Below are positions 8,416 through 15,610 of a stretch of DNA of 64,000 nucleotides, in pieces. The DNA comes from Paenibacillus spongiae. GTDB taxonomy: Bacteria; Bacillota; Bacilli; Paenibacillales; Paenibacillaceae. Under the pieces are notes generated by a model. The model made no database searches. It was not told the origin of the DNA and saw nothing but the letters and a program-made list of their open reading frames with translations. How positions within the stretch are numbered: position 1 is the first letter of the stretch; each line of letters opens with the position of its first letter. The stretch lies in assembly GCF_024734895.1 (NCBI RefSeq), contig NZ_CP091430.1, forward strand, positions 7,441,501 through 7,505,500, read 5' to 3'. Position numbers and translations under genes: made by a program.

Positions 8416-9531
8416 TTAATCGGTTAACAGCAGTTCCGTATCTTTACTGAAAAACAACGCCTTCTCCATGTTGACGGCCGCGGATACGTTCGAACGGTCA
8501 TCGAACCGGACATGATCCTGGGCACGGACGATCAAGTTCTTCTCCTTCTTGATGTCCAGATGATAGAACCGGTCGGAGCCGATAAATTCGTCGAGCCTTA
8601 TCGCTCCGGAAATCACGCAGCGGGGAGCAGCCTCGCGGCGGCTGTCGTCGAAGCTCATATGCTCGGCGCGGATGCCCATGATCACCGTGCGATCGATCAG
8701 ATTATGCTCTCTCAGCTGCGCGGCCTGCTTCGGCGTCAGCCTGAGCGAGAACCGGCTCGTGCCGAATTCAAGCTCCCCTTCGTTCTCCTCCAGCTTGCCC
8801 TCGATGAAGTTCATGGGCGGATTGCCGATAAAACCGGCGACGAACATGTTCACGGGACGGTTATAGATCGTCTCCGGCGTGGCAACCTGCTGAATAACCC
8901 CGCGATTCATGACGACCACGCGGTCGCCCATCGTCATCGCCTCAATCTGATCGTGCGTGACATAGATGGTCGTGACACCGATTTTTCGCTGCAGGCCGAT
9001 GATCTCCGTGCGCATCTGCACGCGGAGCTTGGCGTCGAGGTTGGAGAGCGGTTCGTCCATCAGGAACACCTGCGGCGTCCGGACGATCGCCCTGCCGAGA
9101 GCCACCCGCTGGCGCTGGCCGCCGGACAGCTCGCGCGGCTTCCGGTTCAGGTAGTTCCCAATCTCAAGCACGCGCGCGGCCCGTTTCACCGCCAAATCGA
9201 TCTCGTGCTTGGGCAGCTTGCGAAGCCTGAGCCCGAAGGCGATGTTCTCGTAAACGCTCATATTCGGATACAGCGCATAGTTCTGAAACACCATCGATAT
9301 GTCCCGGTCCTTGGGCGGAATGGGATTTACCTTCTTGTCGCCGATGAAGATCTCGCCCTCCGAAATGTCTTCGAGCCCGGCGAGCATCCGCAGCGTCGTG
9401 GATTTTCCGCAGCCGGACGGCCCGACCAGCACCACGAATTCCTTGTCTTCGACAGAAAGATGGAAGTCGTCGACCGCGGTATCTTTATTGCCGTATTTCT
9501 TATAGACATGATGAAATGAAATGCTGGCCAC
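8416..9531 (-). CDS. Sugar ABC transporter ATPase (UgpC/MsmX type)
   Basis: This 371-residue cytoplasmic ATPase powers CUT1-type importers. Visible motifs are Walker A GPSGCGKST, the Q-loop region FQNYALYP, the signature LSGGQRQRVALGRAI, Walker B VFLMDEPLSNLDA and the H-loop YVTHDQ. A C-terminal TOBE/OB regulatory region follows (residues 240-371, IMGIRAEHMS). The start is GTG at 9531 with GGAGG 9 nt upstream; the upstream in-frame extension is basic and not conserved-looking. It is the only ABC ATPase gene in the window, while three permease pairs are present. MsmX-type ATPases in Bacillus serve several importers, so a shared role is plausible. It sits between a membrane-protein gene (20 nt upstream) and the fusion binding protein (13 nt downstream). 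Confidence 0.95.
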   Translation of the reverse strand: MASISFHHVYKKYGNKDTAVDDFHLSVEDKEFVVLVGPSGCGKSTTLRMLAGLEDISEGEIFIGDKKVNPIPPKDRDISMVFQNYALYPNMSVYENIAFGLRLRKLPKHEIDLAVKRAARVLEIGNYLNRKPRELSGGQRQRVALGRAIVRTPQVFLMDEPLSNLDAKLRVQMRTEIIGLQRKIGVTTIYVTHDQIEAMTMGDRVVVMNRGVIQQVATPETIYNRPVNMFVAGFIGNPPMNFIEGKLEENEGELEFGTSRFSLRLTPKQAAQLREHNLIDRTVIMGIRAEHMSFDDSRREAAPRCVISGAIRLDEFIGSDRFYHLDIKKEKNLIVRAQDHVRFDDRSNVSAAVNMEKALFFSKDTELLLTD

Positions 9532-9551
9532 GATGAAATCCCTCCGTTTGT

Positions 9552-10385
9552 TTACATATGCATGTAGGACACGTGATCTTGGCGCGCCTGCTGTAGAAGA
9601 AGCATCAAGGACAATTGAATGCCGCTCATGACGTAACCGTAAACGACGATGCCAAGCGCGACGACGGCCGGCGTCCATGCCCACTGAACCAGCATGCCGA
9701 TCAAGCCTGCCGCGGCGAACATGACCGACATTGTCAAGACGGTCGGAACGAAGCATTGCTTCATATAGCGGAAGCTGTTCCGGAAGGCCTCGACCAACCG
9801 CGCATTATCGACGATGAGCGTAAATTCCGCATACGCGTATAAGACCCTCAAGATGACGAATAGAATGAACGCGGCCGCCGGTCCGATATTCGCGAATAGA
9901 ATCGCGCCGATCATGACGCAGCTCATCTTGCCGAGGTACACGATCGCGTTAAACAAGGCGAAGCGAAGCCAATAGTCTCTTCCATATCGCAGATATTGCG
10001 TGAAGGCGACCCGCTTCCCCTCCGCGATCTGCCGCAGCGCCGCGATATATCCCCCTTGCGCGAAGGCCGATAGGAGCAGCATCGCTGCCACAATCGGGAG
10101 CGCATAGGCGGGCTTGACGGTCGAGCCGAGCAGATTCATCCCGTTCGCGAACAAGGGGGCATCCAGCGCGTGATGAACCGAAGGCAATCCCATTCCGAGA
10201 ACGATCTGAAACGACAACCCGGAATCGCCGCCGAAACCGATGAGCAGCACGCCCAGGACAAAGCCGAAGAAGTCGAGCGCAATCGGGTATATCGCAAGGC
10301 CCGGATGACGATTTAATGTTCGAAACGCTGCAAGCAACGCTCCATCCCCTTTCCTTGCCGGCATGCGGCTTGAATGTGAGGCCAT
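9552..10385 (-). CDS. Polytopic membrane protein of unknown function, first gene of the importer operon
   Basis: The product is about 277 residues with five to six membrane segments. It begins with an NRHPGLAIYPIALDFFGFVLGV-like segment and ends in a hydrophobic C-terminus. I do not recognise a characterised family; the pattern resembles the long membrane domains seen beside some glycan systems in Paenibacillus. The start is uncertain. The ATG at 10385 has no clear ribosome site; an ATG at 10364 or a TTG at 10337 (8 nt behind AAGGAAAGGGG) are alternatives, and the longer upstream frame looks non-coding. Spacing of 20 nt to the ATPase gene places it in the same operon. Its relation to transport is inferred only from position. 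Confidence 0.7.
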   Translation of the reverse strand: MASHSSRMPARKGDGALLAAFRTLNRHPGLAIYPIALDFFGFVLGVLLIGFGGDSGLSFQIVLGMGLPSVHHALDAPLFANGMNLLGSTVKPAYALPIVAAMLLLSAFAQGGYIAALRQIAEGKRVAFTQYLRYGRDYWLRFALFNAIVYLGKMSCVMIGAILFANIGPAAAFILFVILRVLYAYAEFTLIVDNARLVEAFRNSFRYMKQCFVPTVLTMSVMFAAAGLIGMLVQWAWTPAVVALGIVVYGYVMSGIQLSLMLLLQQARQDHVSYMHM

Positions 10386-10708
10386 TGTATATCCGCGTTC
10401 CGAGGCCCAACAAGATTTAAAATTCGCTTGCCTATCAATTCGTAAGATTGACCGGAACCGCCGTCCGCACACGGCAATGAACGGCAATCGAACGCGATGC
10501 CGCAGCATATAACCTTTTTCCATTCGCCTATCATTTTTCGTCTGCGGCTTGGAGCGGCGCGGTTTCCGCCATGTTGACCCCCGTTTGATCAAGCAAATCG
10601 GACACCTGTTGAAACAGCTTGGACCGTCCTTGATGAGGAAGGTGGTTTCTTCCATAGACCTTATCGAAATTTGCACGCGTGAAACGTCTTACATTCAATA
10701 AGCTTAAA

Positions 10709-10729
10709 AAGAGGCCCTAAAGGCCTCTT
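10709..10729 (-). terminator. Rho-independent terminator or attenuator
   Basis: A perfect 8-bp stem (AAGAGGCC with GGCCTCTT, 5-nt loop) is followed on the minus strand by TTTTT. No annotated minus-strand gene ends near it except the short frame at 10717-10848. It could therefore end a leader transcript in front of the importer operon and act as an attenuator. Confidence 0.6.
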
Positions 10730-10848
10730 CCGATTGCCGGCTTGAACGGCCGCCTTGTCGGAAACCGGTGAACGCCGATCACCTTCGAAACAATGACTTG
10801 CAGCTTCACGCCTTTGCAGTATAAATGGTTGATCCGGTCATACCTCAT
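10717..10848 (-). CDS. Possible 43-residue leader or remnant ORF
   Basis: An ATG frame of 43 codons (starts MRYDRINHLY, ends PAIGRGL) has its stop inside the terminator loop at 10709-10729. The ribosome site is weak and no family is recognised. The peptide is basic, with several Arg and Lys. It may be a small gene, a leader peptide or the tail of a decayed gene. The tight stop/terminator fit is the only positive evidence. Confidence 0.22.
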   Translation of the reverse strand: MRYDRINHLYCKGVKLQVIVSKVIGVHRFPTRRPFKPAIGRGL

Positions 10849-10898
10849 CCGGGTAATAACTTGTAACTGGTTTGTAAACCTATCTCTAACCCCCTATG

Positions 10899-10904
10899 TA
10901 TAAT
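10899..10904 (+). promoter_or_regulatory. Probable -10 element for the downstream wall-protein gene
   Basis: A consensus TATAAT lies 91 nt before the start at 10996. The best -35 candidate, TTGTAA at 10872, is 21 nt away, which is longer than normal. The promoter call rests mainly on the -10. Confidence 0.4.
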
Positions 10905-10995
10905 TAGAAATAGGTGCTACGTAAACCATTCTATGTGAATAATGAATCGACATGGGCTGTTGAGATTTGGAGAAATTTTGGAGAGGAGAATCATC

Positions 10996-12099
10996 ATGAA
11001 CAAAGGGATGAAATGGAGCTCAGCCGTATTGGCCGCCAGCATACTGCTTGGAGGGACAAGTCTCACGGAAGCGACTTCTACATACGCCGCTTCCGCAGCT
11101 TCAACCGCTGCGAAGCAGAGCGCGCAGCAGCCTTCCGTCGTACTGAAATATAATGGGAAGACGTTGTCCCAGCAGGGGAAGGCACTGAATGGCAATACGA
11201 TGATTCCACTTACGGTTCTGCGGGATACGTTCGGCTACTCGATCAGCTATAATTCCGTCACGCGAACGTACACGGCAGGTACCGGTTCTACGAAGCTCAA
11301 TCTGGAGGTTTCGGAGTACGGCGTGGCAACGAACCTGAACGGATATTATTTGTACAGCAATACGAGCGACGAAGCCAAGATTATGGACGGTCGCTTGTAT
11401 GTGCCATTTAAGCTGTTGAATGATTATTTGGGCTTCCAAGGGGTGTACAATCCTGCCCAGAAATCGCTCGACATCAGCAAACGGGTCATGAACGATATTC
11501 GGATTACGTCGGAATCGCTCGACAAAAGCAATAACAACGCCTCTATTGTAATTGGCTACCCGCACGTTAGCGGTCTGACAGAGGAAGCACAGCAGGCCAT
11601 CAATGCCGTGCTCAAGCAGAAAGCGGAGAGTTTCGCAGCGGCCAGCGAGAAGCAGGCCGGTCAGAGAGACGGCAAAGTGGAGAGGAAGTATGGGTTTCAG
11701 CAAAACTATGCGGTGACCTTCAACCGGGAAGGCGTGCTCAGCATCGTAATCGATCAATACAGCTACACAGGCGGAGCCCATGGCATTACCGTGCGCGAAG
11801 GGCTTACGTTCTCGCTTAAGGACGGAAAGCAGATCGAATTGGGCGACCTGCTGAAGTCGGCTCCGAACTATAAGCAGACACTAGACAGCAAGCTGAAGGA
11901 GAAGATGAAGAAGGAACCCTTCGAGGTCGAAGCCGTCGGGCTGAAGGATAAGCCTGACTTCTACGTCAAAGAAGGCGGTCTGGCCATCTTCTACCAGCAG
12001 TATGAAATTGCGCCTTATGCAGCCGGCTTCCCTACGTATACATTTACTTTTGGCGAATTGCTGCCGAAGGGCGCGAATCCCTTCGCTGCAGTTCAGTAA
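10996..12099 (+). CDS. Secreted copper-amine-oxidase-like N-domain / DUF4163-DUF3298 protein
   Basis: The product has 367 residues. The ATG at 10996 has GAGGAG 7 nt upstream. Residues 1-33 are a signal peptide (STYAAS). Residues 45-170 show the stalk-like domain common on Paenibacillus surface proteins, with NGNTMIPLTVLRDTFGYSISYNSVTRT and GRLYVPFKLLNDYLGF. Residues 175-360 match a DUF4163 plus DUF3298 arrangement, as in PdaC and RsiV, with YSYTGGAHGITVREGLTFSLKDGKQIELGDLL and a terminal YTFTFGELLP. In that family these domains can bind lysozyme or modify peptidoglycan. No catalytic NodB domain is present here, so a binding or sensing role is more likely. It is monocistronic, with a strong terminator behind it. 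Confidence 0.85.
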   Translation: MNKGMKWSSAVLAASILLGGTSLTEATSTYAASAASTAAKQSAQQPSVVLKYNGKTLSQQGKALNGNTMIPLTVLRDTFGYSISYNSVTRTYTAGTGSTKLNLEVSEYGVATNLNGYYLYSNTSDEAKIMDGRLYVPFKLLNDYLGFQGVYNPAQKSLDISKRVMNDIRITSESLDKSNNNASIVIGYPHVSGLTEEAQQAINAVLKQKAESFAAASEKQAGQRDGKVERKYGFQQNYAVTFNREGVLSIVIDQYSYTGGAHGITVREGLTFSLKDGKQIELGDLLKSAPNYKQTLDSKLKEKMKKEPFEVEAVGLKDKPDFYVKEGGLAIFYQQYEIAPYAAGFPTYTFTFGELLPKGANPFAAVQ

Positions 12100-12120
12100 C
12101 TTCATGTGATACGCACAAAA

Positions 12121-12156
12121 GCGCCCAAGACTTCACGCGGTCTTGGGCGCTTTTTT
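12121..12156 (+). terminator. Rho-independent terminator of the wall-protein gene
   Basis: A perfect 10-bp stem (GCGCCCAAGA with TCTTGGGCGC) with a 10-nt loop is followed by TTTTTT, 22 nt after the stop codon. Confidence 0.93.
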
Positions 12157-12184
12157 GGTTTGGGATGATACCACCGGTTCGGCG

Positions 12185-12276
12185 GGCTGTAACGCCCTTT
12201 TGCGGTCTTACAGCTACAGTTCACCGGTCGCGGCACACGACTCCGAGGCTGTTACGCCCTTCTTCGGTCTTCCAGC
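12185..12276. repeat. Two imperfect direct copies of a ~30-bp intergenic unit
   Basis: The units at 12185-12214 and 12247-12276 share GGCTGT-ACGCCCTT followed by CGGTCTT-CAGCT, 62 bp apart. They lie between the terminator and the convergent gene end. I see no coding potential; they look like degenerate intergenic repeats. Confidence 0.5.
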
Positions 12277-12306
12277 TGCCGCATCTCCGCTGCTGTCTCT
12301 CGGGCC

Positions 12307-13170
12307 TCAACCCGGCAGTAGAGTAATCAATCTGCACCCGCCTTCGAAGCCCGGCGGCGTCACATATTGATGCCTCCCGGTAGAGAAGGCGTCCTGATGA
12401 GGAAAGTGTACATGGCCGCAGAATACACCATATACGGAGTCGCTCTCATTCACCCACCGGCAGAAGGAAGCGGTGCTCTCGGTTGCCATAAGGTCGGCTG
12501 CGTTATGCCGTTCCAGGTCCTGCTCATCGGCTCCCATCACGATTGGCGCCCGCCATACCGAGACCACATCGGGAATGAGGCTGGGAATCGCAACCGGAAT
12601 GTGCATGAACAACAGGCAAGGCCCCTGATCCGCGATCTCCTGGATCCGCTTAACTTGCTCCGCCTTCAACTGATACGTGCTGTTATCGACCGCAATGATC
12701 GTAACCCCGTCCAGCTCCCCGATTTCGCAGCCCGGCACATGCTTCGCCCACTTGCTGAATTTCGGATAAGCCTCCGTCCGAACTTCATCGCGTTCGCCGG
12801 TGAATGGGAAATTCCAATCATGATTGCCCACCGTATACAGGTAAGGTGAGCTCAGTCCGCTGTAAATCCGGTCCATCTGATCGAAATTGGCCTCTGTAGG
12901 AAAGTCAATGATATCGCCGGTAAAGACGGTGTAATCCACCTGCAGTTCATTGCTAAGCCGCACTTGCTCTGCTAGTAACTGGAGCGTGCCTGGAGATCCG
13001 CTCCGGCGAAAGACATCCGTTCTCCCGGCAGCCAGCTCCCGCACCCTGTCGTCATCCCGTTCATCGGCTTCCGTCAGATGACTGTCCGTAATTTGCATAA
13101 TGGTCAGCTTGCGCTGCAGCCCCGGAATACGGATCACCGTCTCCAGCGGTTTGAATGCGGAAGAGCTCAT
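12307..13170 (-). CDS. Metallophosphoesterase (calcineurin-like, CpdA/cyclic-phosphodiesterase-like)
   Basis: This 287-residue cytoplasmic protein has all five metallophosphoesterase motifs in order: ITDSH, FTGDIIDF, VGNHDW, LFMHIPV and CGHVH. Together these bind two metal ions. Family members hydrolyse phosphodiesters or phosphomonoesters; the substrate is not deducible. The ATG at 13170 overlaps the stop of the upstream acetyltransferase gene (ATGA) and has GGAGG behind it, so the two genes are co-translated. Confidence 0.9.
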   Translation of the reverse strand: MSSSAFKPLETVIRIPGLQRKLTIMQITDSHLTEADERDDDRVRELAAGRTDVFRRSGSPGTLQLLAEQVRLSNELQVDYTVFTGDIIDFPTEANFDQMDRIYSGLSSPYLYTVGNHDWNFPFTGERDEVRTEAYPKFSKWAKHVPGCEIGELDGVTIIAVDNSTYQLKAEQVKRIQEIADQGPCLLFMHIPVAIPSLIPDVVSVWRAPIVMGADEQDLERHNAADLMATESTASFCRWVNESDSVYGVFCGHVHFPHQDAFSTGRHQYVTPPGFEGGCRLITLLPG

Positions 13171-13937
13171 CGGACTTCCTCCTTTAATGGTTCATTATCC
13201 GAGAATAAATCAGGGTTATCCCGCAGCATACCGGAGAGGATCTCCATCAATCTCACCGTATCGCACACCCACGTCGGAGCATCGCCGAACGGCTCGCGGT
13301 AGATGGCGCCCTGCTGCTCGAGCAGCTTCTCCACTTTCCAGAAATGCTCGGACCATGACAGCCCGTGATGTCTTCGCGACGGCACCGATATCTTACTCCC
13401 GCTGCTTAGCACCGTATACAGCTGCTGGTGGCCGTCGGTTAATCTTCCCGGGATGTCCATCCATTCCTCAATACCGTGAATGAACGTATTCCTGCGCTGA
13501 TCGACGCCTACCAGCAATATCGTTGCCTTTCGGTCAAGGAGCTTCCCCCAAGCGGATAGCCGGTGACAGGGAGTATCGTAACGTTCGGCTCCTTCGATGA
13601 AGGAAGCCGCGTCCTTGCCCAAAGCGGCTACCGAGTGCGTCGGATGGTTCGAACGCAGCACTCCGGGCCGCTGACGGAACAGCTCCGGCAATATGCCTAC
13701 GCAGACAGGCGAGGTCTCCACATCGAATACAGGGTTGTCCGCATTAATATAGGACCAGGTATGCGTCGGCAGAACGAGCAGTCCATCCTGCATATATTCC
13801 GATAGCGCATCCAGGACTGTGTCGGCTCCACCCTCCACATCTCCGATGCTTTTCATGGATGAATGCACCAGCAAGGTCCCTGTCCGTTCAATTCCCGCGT
13901 TCTCCAGCTGCCGCATCAAGCTTGTCTTCGTATGCAA
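13167..13937 (-). CDS. AAC(3)-family N-acetyltransferase (YokD-like)
   Basis: The product has 256 residues. It shows the antibiotic_NAT family pattern: an early LLVHSSMKSIGDVEGG, then LVLPTHTWSY, then RSNHPTHSVAALG, and a late HHGLSWSEHFWKVEKLL. Members acetylate the 3-amino group of aminoglycosides or, in YokD-like housekeeping members, unknown amines using acetyl-CoA. The start is probably a TTG at 13937 with GGGGG 8 nt upstream; ATG at 13916 is the alternative. The operon with a phosphoesterase rather than a resistance island argues for a chromosomal housekeeping member, and resistance is not implied. Confidence 0.85.
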   Translation of the reverse strand: MHTKTSLMRQLENAGIERTGTLLVHSSMKSIGDVEGGADTVLDALSEYMQDGLLVLPTHTWSYINADNPVFDVETSPVCVGILPELFRQRPGVLRSNHPTHSVAALGKDAASFIEGAERYDTPCHRLSAWGKLLDRKATILLVGVDQRRNTFIHGIEEWMDIPGRLTDGHQQLYTVLSSGSKISVPSRRHHGLSWSEHFWKVEKLLEQQGAIYREPFGDAPTWVCDTVRLMEILSGMLRDNPDLFSDNEPLKEEVR

Positions 13938-13995
13938 GCGAAGTACCCCCTAACGTGTATGTCCTTCATTCGTTCCACTCATATCGATTCATGCC

Positions 13996-14514
13996 CTACA
14001 ACGATAGATATTTCGTTTTAATCACATTCATATGATGCCTTTCATGACCCGCGATAACGAATGCGGCGGCGCGTGCGGACAAGGGGTGGCCATTGAACTC
14101 CCCCCGGCGCAGAAGAGCTTCCTCCTCTAGATGACCGATAAGCGTTAGCGTCGATTCGCGGACCGCCGACAGATCGTGCAGCACTTCGGCCAAGGAGAGA
14201 TGCTCGAAGGGCGCCAGCTCTGCGAAGGTGTCGCGGTCATAACCCGCCAGCTCCCGTGCATCGCCGCGTGCGATCCGAAGAATGCGATAATTCCATAAGC
14301 GCTCGACATCGGCAATATGTCCGACAACCGTTTTGAGGGACCACTTGCCCTCGGCGTAGCGGTACATGGCCTGTTCGTCCGACAAATCCTTCAGCATATA
14401 CAGCGATTGGGCGAGCTGGGAGCGCATGATTTCGATCAAATTCCCGTTAGGCACCAACTGAATGTATCGCTCTGCTGCCGGCAGGTATTCATCCGGCTCC
14501 GGTCTTGTATTCAT
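13996..14514 (-). CDS. DinB-family protein
   Basis: This is a 172-residue four-helix-bundle protein. Likely metal ligands are the His in VVGHIADVERLWNYRI and the paired His in GHERHHMNV. The family includes thiol-dependent S-transferase-like enzymes and DNA-damage-inducible proteins of unknown reaction. The ATG has GGGAGG 5 nt upstream. Its promoter region holds three GATACAA repeats. It appears monocistronic. Confidence 0.85.
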   Translation of the reverse strand: MNTRPEPDEYLPAAERYIQLVPNGNLIEIMRSQLAQSLYMLKDLSDEQAMYRYAEGKWSLKTVVGHIADVERLWNYRILRIARGDARELAGYDRDTFAELAPFEHLSLAEVLHDLSAVRESTLTLIGHLEEEALLRRGEFNGHPLSARAAAFVIAGHERHHMNVIKTKYLSL

Positions 14515-14569
14515 AGCAACCTCCCGTTAGAAATGGCTTGGACGTCTCTCCAATGCGTGTAAAGCCAGT

Positions 14570-14624
14570 ATGATACAAACCAAAGCATACATAATGATAC
14601 AAAAAAGGATATACGCAGATACAA
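14570..14624 (-). promoter_or_regulatory. Three phased GATACAA repeats upstream of the DinB gene
   Basis: ATGATACAAA occurs at 14570-14579 and 14594-14603, and GATACAA again at 14618-14624. The spacings are 24 and 22 bp, about two helical turns. They lie 56-110 bp upstream of the DinB start, in the rest of an otherwise featureless 330-bp intergenic stretch. They look like an operator array. Confidence 0.4.
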
Positions 14625-14785
14625 GTTTATCCCAAGCATTAGAGTTGAGCAATGAGAATCCAGCAGACTCTATTCGCACTGCACGCAGCTTCCAGCTCGG
14701 GGTGTGGCATGACGTTGATCACGCGTAGGCCGACGCCCAGTCCAAAGTCACCGCAGCACGATTTACGGCAAGCAACAAAAGTAAT

Positions 14786-14830
14786 AGAGGGGAAGCCCCC
14801 GCCGATTTCTCATGCGGAAACTTCCCCTCT
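14786..14830 (-). terminator. Hairpin behind the ankyrin lipoprotein gene
   Basis: A 10-bp perfect outer stem (AGAGGGGAAG with CTTCCCCTCT) plus a short inner CCGC/GCGG stem lies 17 nt past the stop. The minus-strand tail is only moderately U-rich. Confidence 0.55.
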
Positions 14831-14846
14831 TATATTCCATAACACG

Positions 14847-15536
14847 CTATTTAGCTCCTGCTTTCAGCAGGATTTGTTCAATCTCTTTGAAGCCCTTCAC
14901 TTGCGCATGCTGCAAGGGCGTTACCTTATTGTTGTCCGGGATGTTCACATCCGCACCATGATCAATAAGCAATTGCACCGTTTGCTGCTGTTTCTCGCCG
15001 CCGTCATTCAAGATGACGGCTTCCATCAGAGCTGTCCAGCCCAGGTTGTTGATGTGGTTGACATTGATATCCGTATTCGTGAGAAGCTCCTTGACCACAT
15101 CCACATAACCGTGCTCCGAGGCAGGGATCAGGGCCGTTCCTCCATACCGGTTCGTAATCGAAGGATCCGCGCCCGCGCCGATGGTAAGCTTCAGGATTTC
15201 CAAGTACCCTTCGGCACCCGCATACAGGAAGGGGCTGTTCTTCATATCGTCCTGGATGTTCACATCCGCACCCGCTTCAATCAGGACTTTCACCGTCGCG
15301 GCATCGTTATTGTATGTCGCGATCATCGTTGCGGTTCTTCCCTTAGCATCCTGTGCATTGACATTGGCGCCTTCTTGAATCAGCTTGGCGATCGTTTCGA
15401 TCTCGCCGCGCTCAGATGCTTGAATAAGTTGTTTATCCATAGGTACCTCCTGTCTTTCCGGCTCTTTCCTGTCGTTCGAGACACAGCCCTGAAGGACGAA
15501 TATGCAGCCTAGTGCCAGCATCAGCCATTTCCTCAT
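14847..15536 (-). CDS. Ankyrin-repeat lipoprotein
   Basis: The product has 229 residues. The ATG at 15536 is preceded by GGTGGAG. A lipoprotein signal ends in LQGC, with the acylated Cys at 18. Residues 40-229 are about five to six ankyrin repeats (ANVNAQDAKGRTATMIATYNN, GADVNIQDDMKNSPFLYAGAEG, TALIPASEHGYVDVVKELL, GADVNIPDNNKVTPLQHAQVKG). It is a membrane-tethered, extracytoplasmic protein-protein interaction module. Its partner is unknown. It lies 74 nt downstream of the SLH-domain gene on the same strand. Confidence 0.88.
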   Translation of the reverse strand: MRKWLMLALGCIFVLQGCVSNDRKEPERQEVPMDKQLIQASERGEIETIAKLIQEGANVNAQDAKGRTATMIATYNNDAATVKVLIEAGADVNIQDDMKNSPFLYAGAEGYLEILKLTIGAGADPSITNRYGGTALIPASEHGYVDVVKELLTNTDINVNHINNLGWTALMEAVILNDGGEKQQQTVQLLIDHGADVNIPDNNKVTPLQHAQVKGFKEIEQILLKAGAK

Positions 15537-15610
15537 GATAATCTCCACCTTTAGCTTGCTGATCTTATCTTGGGGAACCGCTTCAGTATAAGCCGCCGCT
15601 TCAGCTTCGT

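Noticed and set aside
10942-10995. Upstream extension of the wall-protein gene
   Set aside because: The added 18 residues are hydrophilic and precede a canonical signal peptide; the GAGGAG site fits the ATG at 10996.
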